A DNA stretch of 64,000 nt from Aerococcus sanguinicola (GCF_008726925.1 NZ_VYWO01000006.1:61483-125482), one strand, 5' to 3'; positions 7,219 to 16,850 are shown, counted from the first letter of the stretch. The notes: generated from the letters alone by a model not told the origin. Numbers and translations are program-made.

Positions 7219-10041
7219 CTATTTCATTTTCCGTTCCTTCTTATTGAGGCTAAAGACCGTTCCTACACCAATTAGGGCAAGCGCTAATAAGCCTGAAGAC
7301 TGCATCCCTGTTTGTGGAAGCTGACTTCCTTTAAAAGCTTTCGCTTGGCTATGGGCTGCAACAGCTTCAGACGGCTTCCCTTCTGAAACTCTGCTTACTG
7401 ACCCTGATTTGACGGCTTGACTACTTGTCACTGGATCAGCTAGCTGCGCACTTGCCTGTGCAGGCTTCACGGTCGCTTGTACACTTTCTGTTCCACTTTG
7501 TTCTCCAGCTGGAGTCCCTGTTTGATGGCTTCCTTGCTCTGGAGTCACTTCCTCACTTTTTTCTTTTTGATCAACCGTCGTTGGAAGTATCTTTCCTTTT
7601 TGATGCTGACTTGGTTCTTCCTGTGTCTCCTGGCCAGGTTTCGTTTGGCCTTGGTCCTTGCCTGGTTGAATCGGATCGACTAAAGGTTCCTCTGCTAAAA
7701 GCTTCCCTTCATGGTCGAAGTACATCACGGTCACATCATCATATACCCGACGTTCCGTGCGGACTAGGTCGTAATTATCATCTAGAATAGGGAAGACATA
7801 GACAGGTTGGAAGATCATCTTGGCCCCATAAGGCATCTTCTCAATATCCATCTGCAAGTGACCATAGTGCAAGCCACCATCAATGAGGTGCTTCACACCT
7901 TGGTCATTAGTTTGCCAGAATTCTGGTTCATTGGCTGTTGCACTCCAAACTGAATGCGTATTATACTTCAGCGGAACATAATTGCCAGCTTCATTCTTAA
8001 CCATCTTTTCACCGCGTAAACCATCCGCAGCGACCCCTACATCAAAGACTTGGAAACCTAGGCCATCTTGGTCACTATCGATCCAACTCCGTTCGAACAT
8101 CTCATCGTGGCCAGCAATCACTGCAGCAACCCCATAAGCTTCAAACAAGGGGGAGTAGACCCGCATCGCAACCCCTGACTGGTTGTCTGCATATTCATGG
8201 TTTGGTGGGGTCCCGTGAACGCCTGCTGAATAAGGGGCATGGTGGAATTGAACTAAGATGATCTGGCCCTTACTGCGCGCATCATTCAACTGATCAACCA
8301 CCCAATTCCACTGTTCCGTTCCTGGATTGAAGGTTGGAATATCGCTATCTTCTGGCTTAGCCCCAGGATAAAGCTGGGTAAAGCCCTTCTGATAGTCTTC
8401 TAAAGTAAAGCTACCTTGGGTATCTGTTGTCATATAAGGATCTTCTTGCTTAACCCACAAGTCAGGATTAAGCATGCGGTCGCTTTCACTATATTTCTTG
8501 CCCGTCGTATAGGCGCCTGCCTTCTCATCAGGAATCCCCTTTGTGGAATCGAGGGTTAATAAGGTCACTGGCCCAATATCTGTCCGGTAGTAAGAATCTT
8601 TATACTGGGGATTATTAGGGTCTCCAGGCGTCGTGAAGTAATCATGGTACTTGTTACGTGAAATGACAGCTGGTCTAGGATCTTCAGGCGTCCCATAGCC
8701 CCCATTAATCGCTGCATAGGTCTCCCAGTTACCTAAGGCCGTCAATAGAGGGGTTGAACTCGCAATATCCGTAAATTCCCCCGCAAAATGACGGAAGAAT
8801 TCATCCCAGGCCGGTTGATAACCCGCTCCCTGGGTCAAGTCCCCAGCAATCAACAAGGCATCCGGTTGGGCCGCTTCAATATGCTTGAGGTTTTCATTGA
8901 GGGCTGTCTGCTGGCTGAGAGGGTAACGGACTAGGAATTGCCCGTTTCTCTTCTGTTGACCAAATTTTTGGTGGAAGGCAGATCCTTCACCTGGTCTCTC
9001 TTCAGAACCTGGGGCGTATGGTGTGATCGTGTGTAATTCCCACTCACGGTTTTCCAATTCTCCTAGGGGTTCTGTCTCTGTGTCAGAGAAGGCAATTAAG
9101 CGCAACTTATCCCAATTATTAGCGTCTGGGAAGGTTTTAAAAGACTGACGATAAGTGGAATCTCCCGATTTAACCACATAATCATAGCGGGTATTTGCTT
9201 GTAAATTATCGAACGCCACGTGGTTTAAATAGTTGGTATTCGAATTTAACCAAGACCCCTGAGGCAGGCTAAGCGTTTGCCCATTGCCTGGTTTAAAGCT
9301 GAGCTCTTGTTGAATTTCTTTAGCTGTATATTCAGCTAAGTCTAAATAAGTGACAGCAGCTTCCTTCTGGTCAACCAGTTTCCCATCGAGATATAATGCC
9401 GCATGTCCTGCTTGGGGAAATTCAGAAACCCAGTTCAAGCCGATGCTGTGACTTGAAGGTGATTGTAAGTAAGGTAAGACACGGAAATCTTGACTCGGTT
9501 CTGGCAAGGAAGCATAAAGTTCTTGCTCTTTAGCCGCAAGCTCTTCAGCTGTATAAGGTTTTTCTTGTAATTTAATACTAGCTGGATTAACTTTAACCGG
9601 TTGATCGGACTGGTTAAAGAGAAACAGATGGGTGTCGTTGGATGAATCCTTGGCGACTGATTCGCCTTGAACAAGTCCTTTATTTTCTGACTTAGGTGTC
9701 CCCTCTGCTGACCAGATTAGGTGGTTAGGATCTCCTGCATGCCCTACCCCAAATTTGACTTGGGCTGTCGCTGGCTGAGGAGCTTCAACTTGAGCTTCTG
9801 CTTCATAGCGATTGCCTGCTTGCACGCGGAAGTCATTCTTCCTATGATCATAGTAGGCTCCAGGTGCAAGCTCTGTGTAAGTCGTCTCTTCAACTGGACT
9901 TTCAGTCGATGAACTTGGATTCGTTTGACCATCTAACTCGGTATTCACTTCATTTGTACTCGCTTCAGCTGCTTTCACTTCTGTTGCAGCCAGGGAGACC
10001 AGTAAGGCCACACTCGCTGTAAGCATTAATTGTTTCTTCAT
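7219..10041 (-). CDS. LPXTG-anchored purple-acid-phosphatase-like surface protein
   Basis: 940 residues. An N-terminal signal peptide (about 1-24) is followed by a Thr/Ser/Glu-rich stretch. Next comes a purple-acid-phosphatase N-domain (fibronectin-like) starting near VLPYLQSPSSHSIGLNW. The calcineurin-like metallophosphoesterase domain has metal-site motifs LIAFSDTETE, LLIAGDLTQG, LGNWET, QFHHAPYSAGVHG and VIAGHDEMFER. A Glu/Gln/Lys-rich wall-spanning stalk (about 800-900) precedes SQLPQTG, a hydrophobic helix and a KKERKMK tail, so sortase A attachment is expected. The catalytic His of the usual GNHE motif is Trp here. Monocistronic between two terminators. Substrate unknown. Confidence 0.88.
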   Translation of the reverse strand: MKKQLMLTASVALLVSLAATEVKAAEASTNEVNTELDGQTNPSSSTESPVEETTYTELAPGAYYDHRKNDFRVQAGNRYEAEAQVEAPQPATAQVKFGVGHAGDPNHLIWSAEGTPKSENKGLVQGESVAKDSSNDTHLFLFNQSDQPVKVNPASIKLQEKPYTAEELAAKEQELYASLPEPSQDFRVLPYLQSPSSHSIGLNWVSEFPQAGHAALYLDGKLVDQKEAAVTYLDLAEYTAKEIQQELSFKPGNGQTLSLPQGSWLNSNTNYLNHVAFDNLQANTRYDYVVKSGDSTYRQSFKTFPDANNWDKLRLIAFSDTETEPLGELENREWELHTITPYAPGSEERPGEGSAFHQKFGQQKRNGQFLVRYPLSQQTALNENLKHIEAAQPDALLIAGDLTQGAGYQPAWDEFFRHFAGEFTDIASSTPLLTALGNWETYAAINGGYGTPEDPRPAVISRNKYHDYFTTPGDPNNPQYKDSYYRTDIGPVTLLTLDSTKGIPDEKAGAYTTGKKYSESDRMLNPDLWVKQEDPYMTTDTQGSFTLEDYQKGFTQLYPGAKPEDSDIPTFNPGTEQWNWVVDQLNDARSKGQIILVQFHHAPYSAGVHGTPPNHEYADNQSGVAMRVYSPLFEAYGVAAVIAGHDEMFERSWIDSDQDGLGFQVFDVGVAADGLRGEKMVKNEAGNYVPLKYNTHSVWSATANEPEFWQTNDQGVKHLIDGGLHYGHLQMDIEKMPYGAKMIFQPVYVFPILDDNYDLVRTERRVYDDVTVMYFDHEGKLLAEEPLVDPIQPGKDQGQTKPGQETQEEPSQHQKGKILPTTVDQKEKSEEVTPEQGSHQTGTPAGEQSGTESVQATVKPAQASAQLADPVTSSQAVKSGSVSRVSEGKPSEAVAAHSQAKAFKGSQLPQTGMQSSGLLALALIGVGTVFSLNKKERKMK

Positions 10042-10185
10042 CCATCTTCCTCCATGTATTCTTTTATTTATAATATACCAAAATTAAATTAACCCCTCGT
10101 AAATTTAATGTAAATTAATGGTAAATTCTGACTTCTCTCCCTCCCCCATCTGCTACAATACATAAAACGACGAAAGGAGCTTCCT

Positions 10186-11322
10186 ATGTCAATCGACTTC
10201 CCTCAAGGACGCTTTGAAGCTGGACTTCACCAAAGGCTTCAAACCCTCTTACACGACTACAGCCAGGCCGATCACTATGCGGTCTTTGACTTTGACAATA
10301 CCTCTGTCTTTAATGATATTGAGGATACCCTGATGATGGCTATGCTGGACCAATTCACTTACTTATTGTCTCCGGATGACTTCTACCAAACAATTAGCTC
10401 CGGACCCTTTGACTACCAAGAAACTTTCTTCAATCGTTCCGAGCTCAGTCTCGCCCACTTGGTCCAAGACCTGGCTAGCCTCTACCGCGAGCTTTACCAT
10501 CAAAACGACCCAAAGAGCCAGCCGGCCTATCCAAGTTTTGCGGCTAAACTCCGACTCTTCTATAACCTGATCAATACCCACTTCGATAAAGTGGCGGGGC
10601 AGACCTGGCCCTCCTATCTCTTCAAGGGCTTCAGTCCAGCTGAATTCTGTCAGATTGGTCAGGATGCTCTCCAAGCCAATATGGATGCGCCCTTCGACCA
10701 AGTCCTCCTCCACTCGTCTGACCAGCGACCCGGCTTAACAGGTCCTGTCCAAGCGACCTTTGAATCGGGTCTAGCCTTCCCTGAAGACTTGCGCCAGCTC
10801 TTCGCTTGCTTGACCAAGCAGGGCATCCGTCCTTATATTGTCTCAGCCAGTCCTCGTCTTCTCGTGCAAGTGGCGGTTGAACTCGGCGATTATGCGATTG
10901 CGCCAGAGGATATTTTTGGCATGGAGATTGCCTGCGATGACCAGGGGCGACTGACAGACCAGGTCTTGGCTAAGAGTTATGTGACTAAGGGCCAGGGCAA
11001 GGTAGACTGCATCCAGAAGCTCATCCAGCCCCGCCACGGGGGCAAAGACCCTCTCATGGTCTTCGGGGATTCCATGGGAGACTATGCCCTGCTGACGGCT
11101 TTCAAAGGAACGCAAGCCCGGGGCCTCTTCAACCGCTACCAAAATAACGCGACCCAAGACCTGGTCCATGCTGCCCAAGAGCCGGATTCCAGCTACTTTG
11201 TCCAAGGGCGGGATGAGAATACCGGTCAACTCCGCCCTTCCCAACTCACCCTCCCCCTGGGCAGCCAGCAAGCCATCCTCTACGCCTCTGACTTCAAAGG
11301 CCAAGCTTCCCTCGCGGAATAA
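10186..11322 (+). CDS. HAD-superfamily phosphatase
   Basis: 378 residues, predicted cytosolic. HAD motif I is VFDFDNTSVFND near residue 35, motif II is YIVSASPRLL near residue 223, a Lys lies in the TKGQGKVD segment, and motif IV is VFGDSMGDYALL near residue 288. The large helical cap between motifs I and II (residues 50-200) recalls phosphoserine- or phosphorylcholine-phosphatase-like HAD enzymes. The ATG has a good AAAGGAG site. It is divergent from the surface phosphatase and followed by its own terminator. The precise substrate cannot be assigned. Confidence 0.8.
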   Translation: MSIDFPQGRFEAGLHQRLQTLLHDYSQADHYAVFDFDNTSVFNDIEDTLMMAMLDQFTYLLSPDDFYQTISSGPFDYQETFFNRSELSLAHLVQDLASLYRELYHQNDPKSQPAYPSFAAKLRLFYNLINTHFDKVAGQTWPSYLFKGFSPAEFCQIGQDALQANMDAPFDQVLLHSSDQRPGLTGPVQATFESGLAFPEDLRQLFACLTKQGIRPYIVSASPRLLVQVAVELGDYAIAPEDIFGMEIACDDQGRLTDQVLAKSYVTKGQGKVDCIQKLIQPRHGGKDPLMVFGDSMGDYALLTAFKGTQARGLFNRYQNNATQDLVHAAQEPDSSYFVQGRDENTGQLRPSQLTLPLGSQQAILYASDFKGQASLAE

Positions 11323-11337
11323 TCAAACATACCAAGC

Positions 11338-11380
11338 AAAAAGGACCCAGCCAGAAATTTTCTGACGAGGTCCTTTTTTA
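11338..11380. terminator. intrinsic terminator
   Basis: AAAAAGGACC pairs with GGTCCTTTTTT. It separates the HAD gene from the convergent symporter and can act in both directions. Confidence 0.8.
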
Positions 11381-11396
11381 TTGATATTAGGAAATT

Positions 11397-12786
11397 TTAC
11401 CGGTCACGATGTTCGGCTTGGAGTTCTTGGTAGATCGCGTCTGTTCGTTCCTTATTGAGGTTGAAAATAAGACCGATTCCGATCAATTCAAGGACTGTTG
11501 TGACAACTGGAACTGCCGTATACAATAAGCGAATATGCTCTGAAACTTCAGCCGTTTGTGCCGCAACACCGGAGACAAAGCCAATCCCTGCTAAAGCGTA
11601 GCTAGCCAAGGTCGAGGCTAAGGTTGATCCAATCTTACGCGAGAAGGTATAGATAGAATAGAGGGAACCATCACTGCGGTAGCCAAATTTAAATTGATGG
11701 TAGTCCAGGCAGTCTGAAACCAAGGCCCAGATCAGCATAGTAAAGCAAGTTTGGCCAATATTAGCGATGATAAATAGGGCGGCAAAGAGATAGGGGTTAG
11801 CAATAGGGACTAACATCAAGAAGAGAGAGGATGAAGTTAGCCGCTACAGCAAAGAGAATGGTCTTCTGCTTACCTAGGGCGTTGGCCATCCGAGGAACAG
11901 TTGGTAAGGCTACGAGCAGAACAAATAAAGAAGCAAAGTTCACATAGGCCAGGATATCGGGGCGGTTATAGTATTCCTTGAACATGATCTGCCCGAGCTG
12001 GCTGTTCCCTGTAATGTAGATTAAGGAGCCGACTGTGGCCACCATCACGCCGATAAGGGGGCGGTTGCGGAAGGCATCCTTGATAACCATCCCATAGTTA
12101 AAGTTTTCTTCTTTTTTCGGTGCTTCTGCAATCCGTTCGTGGGTCATATGCATCAAGGCGGTGTAACCCAGCAAGGAAAGAATAGCAAAGATCACTGCAA
12201 TGATGAAGAAGGCCTTAGGAATCGGTGCATTATTCGCATCCCAAGCAAAGAGAGGGACAATCGACAAGGCCCCGAAGCCCACTACGGTCCCACCAATGGA
12301 ACGTGCCCTGGATAGTTTGGTCCGTTCTTCTGGTTTATCCGTAATGACATTGGCCATGGCCCCAAAAGGCATGGAAGTTCCCGTATAGGAGACGCCGTAG
12401 AGGATATAGGCTAGGCTGACCCAGACGTGCATGGCAGTATCCCCAAAGCTCGACACATCTGTAAAGCAGAGGATATTAGCTAGGGCAAGCGGCCACATAG
12501 CAATCTTAATATACGGCTTGAATTTGTCTCCTTTCTTCCCTAAACGCCAACGGTCAGGGAAAGAGCCAATAATGGGGTCATTAATGGCATCAAAGAGCCG
12601 GGCAAAGAGGAAGAGGTTCCCCATGAAGATAGGGCTCACTCCTAGAACATAGGTACAAAAGGTAAGGTAAAAGGCATCAATAAATAAGTTCACGAAAGAA
12701 CCTGCCATATCCCCAAAGATATAGCCTAGTTCATCCCGCCAGGAAAAAGGCGGTTTATTCGTCTTTTTGATTGTGTTCTCGGCCAT
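11397..12786 (-). pseudogene. GPH-family sugar:cation symporter, frameshifted
   Basis: Two overlapping reading frames together encode one glycoside-pentoside-hexuronide:cation symporter (melibiose/UidB/XylP-like) of about 463 residues. The N-terminal part (12786-11797) carries the family signature FDAINDPIIGSFPDRW near residue 68 and ends in a foreign tail after FILSLL. The C-terminal part (from about 11819) resumes with MLVPIANPYLFAALF. The break is in a CTCTCTCTTCTTG slippery tract near 11815-11830; removal of one T would restore I-L-S-L-L-M-L-V-P. It may be a true mutation, phase variation or a sequencing error. It is the last gene of a cluster with a hydrolase, a deacetylase and an AraC regulator. 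Confidence 0.8.
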
Positions 12787-12788
12787 GT

Positions 12789-14261
12789 CTAATCATCCTT
12801 CCATAATTTTTGGGCCATTTCTTGGGCCCAGCTGAGCATGCGTTCACCATCAGCCTGCGTTAAGTACTTAGCTTCGAGGGCTTTGTCAACCGCTTGATTA
12901 AACTGCTTCAAATAATCCGCTGCGTCCCGGTAGCGTTCAGCTAATTCTTCTGCTGTGAAGTAAGCCATCGACCCATTCACATTACCAACATTTTGGTCAA
13001 TCTGAGAGGCATCCGCTTGTGCATTAGCGTGGTAGTGGGCAATAGGGACTTCCACATAAGGACTTCTCAAGCCGCCTTCAGCATTCCCATAAGCATCACG
13101 GCAAACTTGTCCCTTCTCATCGCGGGCAATCCGTTGACTGTCCGGTGCTGCTTGTCCCTCAACCGCCCAGTCGTGGAGCCATTCCATACACGTATTGACA
13201 TAGTAGGCCAATTGAAGGTCATTGACCGTATAATTGTATTCGCCATCTAGGATCTTAGGTGGATTTTTGGTCTTAGCAATCTCTCGGTTATCTGGAATCA
13301 GGGGTGAAGCGGGATCCGTATGGGGAGAGCCAGCTAATTCGTAATGGCGGCTCATTGGATTCACTGTCTCTGTCTTAACTGTCGAAGGCTTCATCGGGCC
13401 GAAGAGGTTGATATCACCTTCTGAAGACAGGTAGATTACAGGAACTTGACTTGGTTTGAAATGCTGCTGACGGACAGCAAACATCTGCTCTTCGTCATCC
13501 TGTTGGTCTAAAGTCCGCATTACACCATAGCCCACCACACTGAGATAGCCATCAAAGAGCGGCTGGTCAAAGCCTTGGCTGATCAAATCTTCAAAGTAAT
13601 AGAGATAGGTGTTTAAATACATGGCAGACTGGGATTGGCCAGTCAAGTAGAGCTCATCAACTGCCAAGTCGTCCAGGAAGGGGGCCTGGCCCGTTCGGAT
13701 AGCCCAGGCTAATTGGCTTAACATGTCCCAAATGAGACCCTCTTCAGTCCCAGGGATGGACATCTGATGGTTAACCGTGGCTGGCTGAGCTGCCGCTTGG
13801 CTAGCCGCCCAATTAATCTTGGCATAGCGCTCATAGTCAAAATTCTTTAGGGAAAGGGCATTGATGGGCTTGGAGCTAATCCCGATATAGATATGGCCAT
13901 TCTCCAAGATATGTTGATAACTTCGTCGCCAAATGTCTTCGATGTCATAGCCATTGGATGCATTATAGATATCCAGGTAAATTCTGCCCGAAAATTGACT
14001 GGCCTGGGCTGGCTTGCGCACAAGGATGCGGGTACAGTAAGGCAAGGCGTCTTCCTTGAGGCTTAACCCCTCCCCCAAGTCTTGGTAGACATTAGCTTGC
14101 CCTGACTGCAAGTATTCTTCTTCAACATAGCCATAGTCTGACAGGTCTAAGGGTTCCCGGGCATAGGCCATGGAAGAGAAGGGGTGGCTTTCCTCTGTGA
14201 CGGCTAACGGCCCCTCAAATTCAAGCGGTCGCTGGACGGCTGCTTTAATCTTTGCTTGCAT
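12789..14261 (-). CDS. alpha/beta-hydrolase-domain protein
   Basis: 490 residues, no signal peptide. The sequence resembles the large bacterial alpha/beta-hydrolase domain family. A nucleophile elbow GQSQSAMYL lies near residue 220, and candidate acid and His residues occur further on (SSEGDINLF, and HYELAGSPHTDPAS near residue 335). Its start overlaps the deacetylase stop, and its stop is 2 nt from the symporter start, so it belongs to the same operon. An esterase acting on an acylated sugar or related small molecule would fit the neighbours. This is inference; the family is poorly characterised. Confidence 0.7.
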   Translation of the reverse strand: MQAKIKAAVQRPLEFEGPLAVTEESHPFSSMAYAREPLDLSDYGYVEEEYLQSGQANVYQDLGEGLSLKEDALPYCTRILVRKPAQASQFSGRIYLDIYNASNGYDIEDIWRRSYQHILENGHIYIGISSKPINALSLKNFDYERYAKINWAASQAAAQPATVNHQMSIPGTEEGLIWDMLSQLAWAIRTGQAPFLDDLAVDELYLTGQSQSAMYLNTYLYYFEDLISQGFDQPLFDGYLSVVGYGVMRTLDQQDDEEQMFAVRQQHFKPSQVPVIYLSSEGDINLFGPMKPSTVKTETVNPMSRHYELAGSPHTDPASPLIPDNREIAKTKNPPKILDGEYNYTVNDLQLAYYVNTCMEWLHDWAVEGQAAPDSQRIARDEKGQVCRDAYGNAEGGLRSPYVEVPIAHYHANAQADASQIDQNVGNVNGSMAYFTAEELAERYRDAADYLKQFNQAVDKALEAKYLTQADGERMLSWAQEMAQKLWKDD

Positions 14262-15162
14262 GGTCTTCTTCTCCTTTCACAGCTTCTAGAATTTCGCGGT
14301 AAGAGACGAGGCGGATGCCTTCATCTGCCATAAATTGTTTCATTTCGGGACGGCTAAAGACTAGGTAGTCCCCGATCCGACCGCCTTCATAGCGGTTGAG
14401 CGCACGGGCTTCCGGCGTATCGCGCATAGGATGGAAGGCAAAGTGGGTCAATTGACCAGGTTCAATGGCTTTTAGGATCTTTTGAGCTAGCTTGAAGCGC
14501 TCATCTGGATCATAAGTATGTTCGACTGGCATACCCGAGATGGCGTCCATTAGAGGGAAGCCTTCTGCTTGCCAGGTCTTGAGCTTATTTTCTGGGTAAT
14601 TAGCCGGGCCGATCATTTCTTCTAGGATGGGATTGTCCTCCCGGTGCCGGCAAATAACAGGCAAGATGCCGTGACGGCCATAGACTTCCTGGTAGGCGTC
14701 AATGTATTTCTTATTCCACAGGGTCCCCGTATGGGTATCCACATGGGAGATGGTCAAGCCCATAGCCTGGGCTAAGCCTATTTGGGCTTCGATTTCCTGG
14801 GCGATGGCCCCTGGATCTGCGGTTTCTTGGACCTTGTGCTTGCCTTGGACGAAGTAACCCAGATCATCGACAAAGCCCGACGCAGGGTCTGAAGTCGATA
14901 AGGGCCGCCACTTGTAGCCACTGTATTCGGCATTAAAGGCCAGGTGGAGACCGAGGTCCCATTCAGGGTGTTGGCTGGCTCGCTGAACGACTTCGGGGAA
15001 CCAGGAACAGGGCACCATAGCTGAACCTGATGAGATGGTCCCCAAGTCCATTAAGTCTTCATAAGCATCAATTGACGCTTGGGTAATCCCCACATCATCC
15101 GCATGGACCACCACCACCCTTTCGTCTGAACTGTAGCCTAATTGTTCAATGATTGGATTCAT
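14245..15162 (-). CDS. ChbG/YdjC-type carbohydrate deacetylase
   Basis: 305 residues. ChbG/YdjC-family metal-dependent deacetylase, known for removing acetyl groups from N-acetylated di- and oligosaccharides. Metal-site motifs are the double Asp of VVHADDVGIT near residue 20, LGLHLAFN near residue 78, and the HVDTHTGTLW segment near residue 140. The TSSGSAMVPC region matches the family fold. A clear AAGGAG site precedes the ATG. First gene after the AraC regulator in a putative acetylated-carbohydrate utilisation operon. Confidence 0.85.
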   Translation of the reverse strand: MNPIIEQLGYSSDERVVVVHADDVGITQASIDAYEDLMDLGTISSGSAMVPCSWFPEVVQRASQHPEWDLGLHLAFNAEYSGYKWRPLSTSDPASGFVDDLGYFVQGKHKVQETADPGAIAQEIEAQIGLAQAMGLTISHVDTHTGTLWNKKYIDAYQEVYGRHGILPVICRHREDNPILEEMIGPANYPENKLKTWQAEGFPLMDAISGMPVEHTYDPDERFKLAQKILKAIEPGQLTHFAFHPMRDTPEARALNRYEGGRIGDYLVFSRPEMKQFMADEGIRLVSYREILEAVKGEEDHASKD

Positions 15163-15177
15163 CTTGACCGCTCCTTC

Positions 15178-15191
15178 TTAAAACGCTTACA
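15178..15191. promoter_or_regulatory. putative cre site upstream of the deacetylase operon
   Basis: Minus-strand TGTAAGCGTTTTAA matches TGWAANCGNTNWCA except one position. It lies 16-29 nt upstream of the chbG-like start, where CcpA binding would block transcription. Confidence 0.6.
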
Positions 15192-15250
15192 TTTCTTATC
15201 AAAGTCAGTTTATCATGGTTGAGAAGGCTTTCACATGGTTAGCTGTGACA

Positions 15251-15985
15251 TTATTGTGGACTTTTGTGACATTCTTCTCGGTACTTAGTCGGTGCACAGC
15301 CCACTTTTTCTTTGAAGATCCGGCTAAAATATTGGCCATTCTGGTAGCCAATCAAGGTCGCGACTTCTGCGATGGATAGCTTGGAGAAGCGCAGGAGCTG
15401 CTTGGCTTCATTCAAGCGTTTGTCCTGGAGGTATTGGGAGGGAGACTGGCCCATCTCCTCTTGGAAGGACCGTGACAAGTATTCCCGGCTGCTATAGAGG
15501 TGCTGGGCCAGGCCCTGGATGCTGATTGCTTGGCTGTAATAACGGTCGATGAAGTTAACCGCCGCTTCTACGAGTGGCGACAGTTCCCTGCCCTTCACAC
15601 GCCGCAAGTCTGACCGCGCATACTCCATGGCCATCTCATCGTGCAAGCGGATAAGGTCTTCTTCCTCACTGGCTTTCTCAATGATGACGGCGAACTTCTC
15701 GGTCAGGTGGTGGGATAGGGCCGCATCGAGGCCTGCCCGCTCGGCTTCAAGGGCCATCATGGAATTGTGGGAGAGCATAAGATTCTTGAGCGAGCGCAAA
15801 GAAGACCCCTGGACGCGGTCTAAGAGGCCTAAGCGCCGGTTATAGAAGAGCGGCCGCATCTCCTTGAGTAGGTCGGCCAGCTTGTCTTGGTCCGCTTGGT
15901 GGATAGCTTCAAAGAAGACTTCCCTTAGCCGATGGGTCTTGCGGATGAAGGCATCTTGGGCCAGTAATTCTTGGTCTTTTGACAT
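15251..15985 (-). CDS. AraC-family transcriptional regulator
   Basis: 244 residues. The C-terminal 100 residues form a double helix-turn-helix AraC DNA-binding domain. Helix segments are SIQGLAQHLYSSREYLSRSF and SIAEVATLIGYQNGQYFSRIF, ending with the usual GCAPTKYRE. The N-terminal 140 residues are helical and charged, unlike the common cupin sensor domain, resembling the YSIRK/two-component-like AraC group. It lies 89 nt upstream of the deacetylase-hydrolase-symporter cluster on the same strand, so it is the obvious candidate regulator of that cluster. Confidence 0.88.
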   Translation of the reverse strand: MSKDQELLAQDAFIRKTHRLREVFFEAIHQADQDKLADLLKEMRPLFYNRRLGLLDRVQGSSLRSLKNLMLSHNSMMALEAERAGLDAALSHHLTEKFAVIIEKASEEEDLIRLHDEMAMEYARSDLRRVKGRELSPLVEAAVNFIDRYYSQAISIQGLAQHLYSSREYLSRSFQEEMGQSPSQYLQDKRLNEAKQLLRFSKLSIAEVATLIGYQNGQYFSRIFKEKVGCAPTKYREECHKSPQ

Positions 15986-16093
15986 AGTAAAACCCCCTTC
16001 ACTCGCCCAGTATAAAGCAAAAATGTCACAAAATGAACGCTTAAGTCCTCGAATGACCGAGTCGCTAGTTTTTCAGCTATCGAAGTTGAGCCT

Positions 16094-16129
16094 AAAAAAA
16101 CTGCTCCAAGGCGAGGTCTTGGAACAGTT
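16094..16129 (-). terminator. intrinsic terminator of the small secreted protein gene
   Basis: On the minus strand, AACTGTTCCAAG pairs with CTTGGAGCAGTT and is followed by TTTTTT. It lies just after the stop at 16139. Confidence 0.85.
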
Positions 16130-16138
16130 CATTTAGGG

Positions 16139-16672
16139 CTAAACACGGTCTCCTAAAGAGGAAGCTAGGAATAAGAGGCAGGCAGTCACCAGGGACCACA
16201 AGCCGGGTTGGAGCCGGCTAACCGCACCGACCTTGGGAAGCTCAGCCTGGGAGGTCGTCGGCCTTTGCTCTGCTTGACTGGAAGGGCCAGGAGCTGGGGA
16301 GCCTTCTTCCTTTGGCAGGCCTTGGTCAGCAGGCCGGGACCAGATCTCCGACCGTCTGAGGCCAAGCGGCGCCTTGTTAGGTTGGGCCAATTCTAAGTCA
16401 TCCGCCGGTCCTCCTGATTCAATTGCTTGATTGTCGTCCTGGGAGGAAGCCTGTCCCTGGTCTGAAGAAGGCTCTTCTTCGCTCTTCTCCTCCTCTTGCG
16501 GGACAAAGCCTGCCTCTTCTTCCATAGAGGGCCGATCGATATCGAGGCTAGGGAAGTCTTCCGGCCGTCCCTGGCTTTCAGAAATTTCATCTGTTTCTGC
16601 TGCAAAGCTGGGGACAAGAGTCGTCCAAGCAGCCAATACGAGGGTCAATAGGGCACGTTTTATCGCTGACAT
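16139..16672 (-). CDS. small secreted acidic protein with LPXTG-like end
   Basis: 177 residues from the ATG at 16672, which has a GGGAG site; the frame is open further upstream without a better start. A signal peptide (MSAIKRALLTLVLAAWTTLV...) is followed by a low-complexity Glu/Ser/Pro/Gln-rich region (EEEKSEEEPSSDQGQASSQ). At the C-terminus LPKVG precedes a hydrophobic helix and the short tail GDRV. This looks like a cell-wall sorting signal, but the Thr of LPXTG is Val and the basic tail is minimal, so anchoring is doubtful. No known family recognised. Confidence 0.65.
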   Translation of the reverse strand: MSAIKRALLTLVLAAWTTLVPSFAAETDEISESQGRPEDFPSLDIDRPSMEEEAGFVPQEEEKSEEEPSSDQGQASSQDDNQAIESGGPADDLELAQPNKAPLGLRRSEIWSRPADQGLPKEEGSPAPGPSSQAEQRPTTSQAELPKVGAVSRLQPGLWSLVTACLLFLASSLGDRV

Positions 16673-16804
16673 CCTGTCACTCCCTTTCTTGTCCCTACTA
16701 TAGCAAATGCACTTTAACAGGAGGTAAAGGACAGTTGACAGTTTCATTAATAAAAGGCTTTCTTTGTTACTCGCCTGTCATCTATGAGACATGGCTGTTA
16801 AATA

Positions 16805-16850
16805 AAAAGCAGAAATTTTCGCTATTTAAGGAAAATTTCTGCTTTTAGAT
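16805..16850. terminator. bidirectional terminator
   Basis: AAAAGCAGAAATTTTC pairs with GAAAATTTCTGCTTTT around a short loop. It lies just downstream of the GntP gene (minus strand). Confidence 0.85.

Noticed and set aside
7477..7683. Short plus-strand Phe/Leu-rich frame opposite the phosphatase stalk
   Set aside because: Mirror of the Lys/Glu/Gln-rich stalk codons; no ribosome site.
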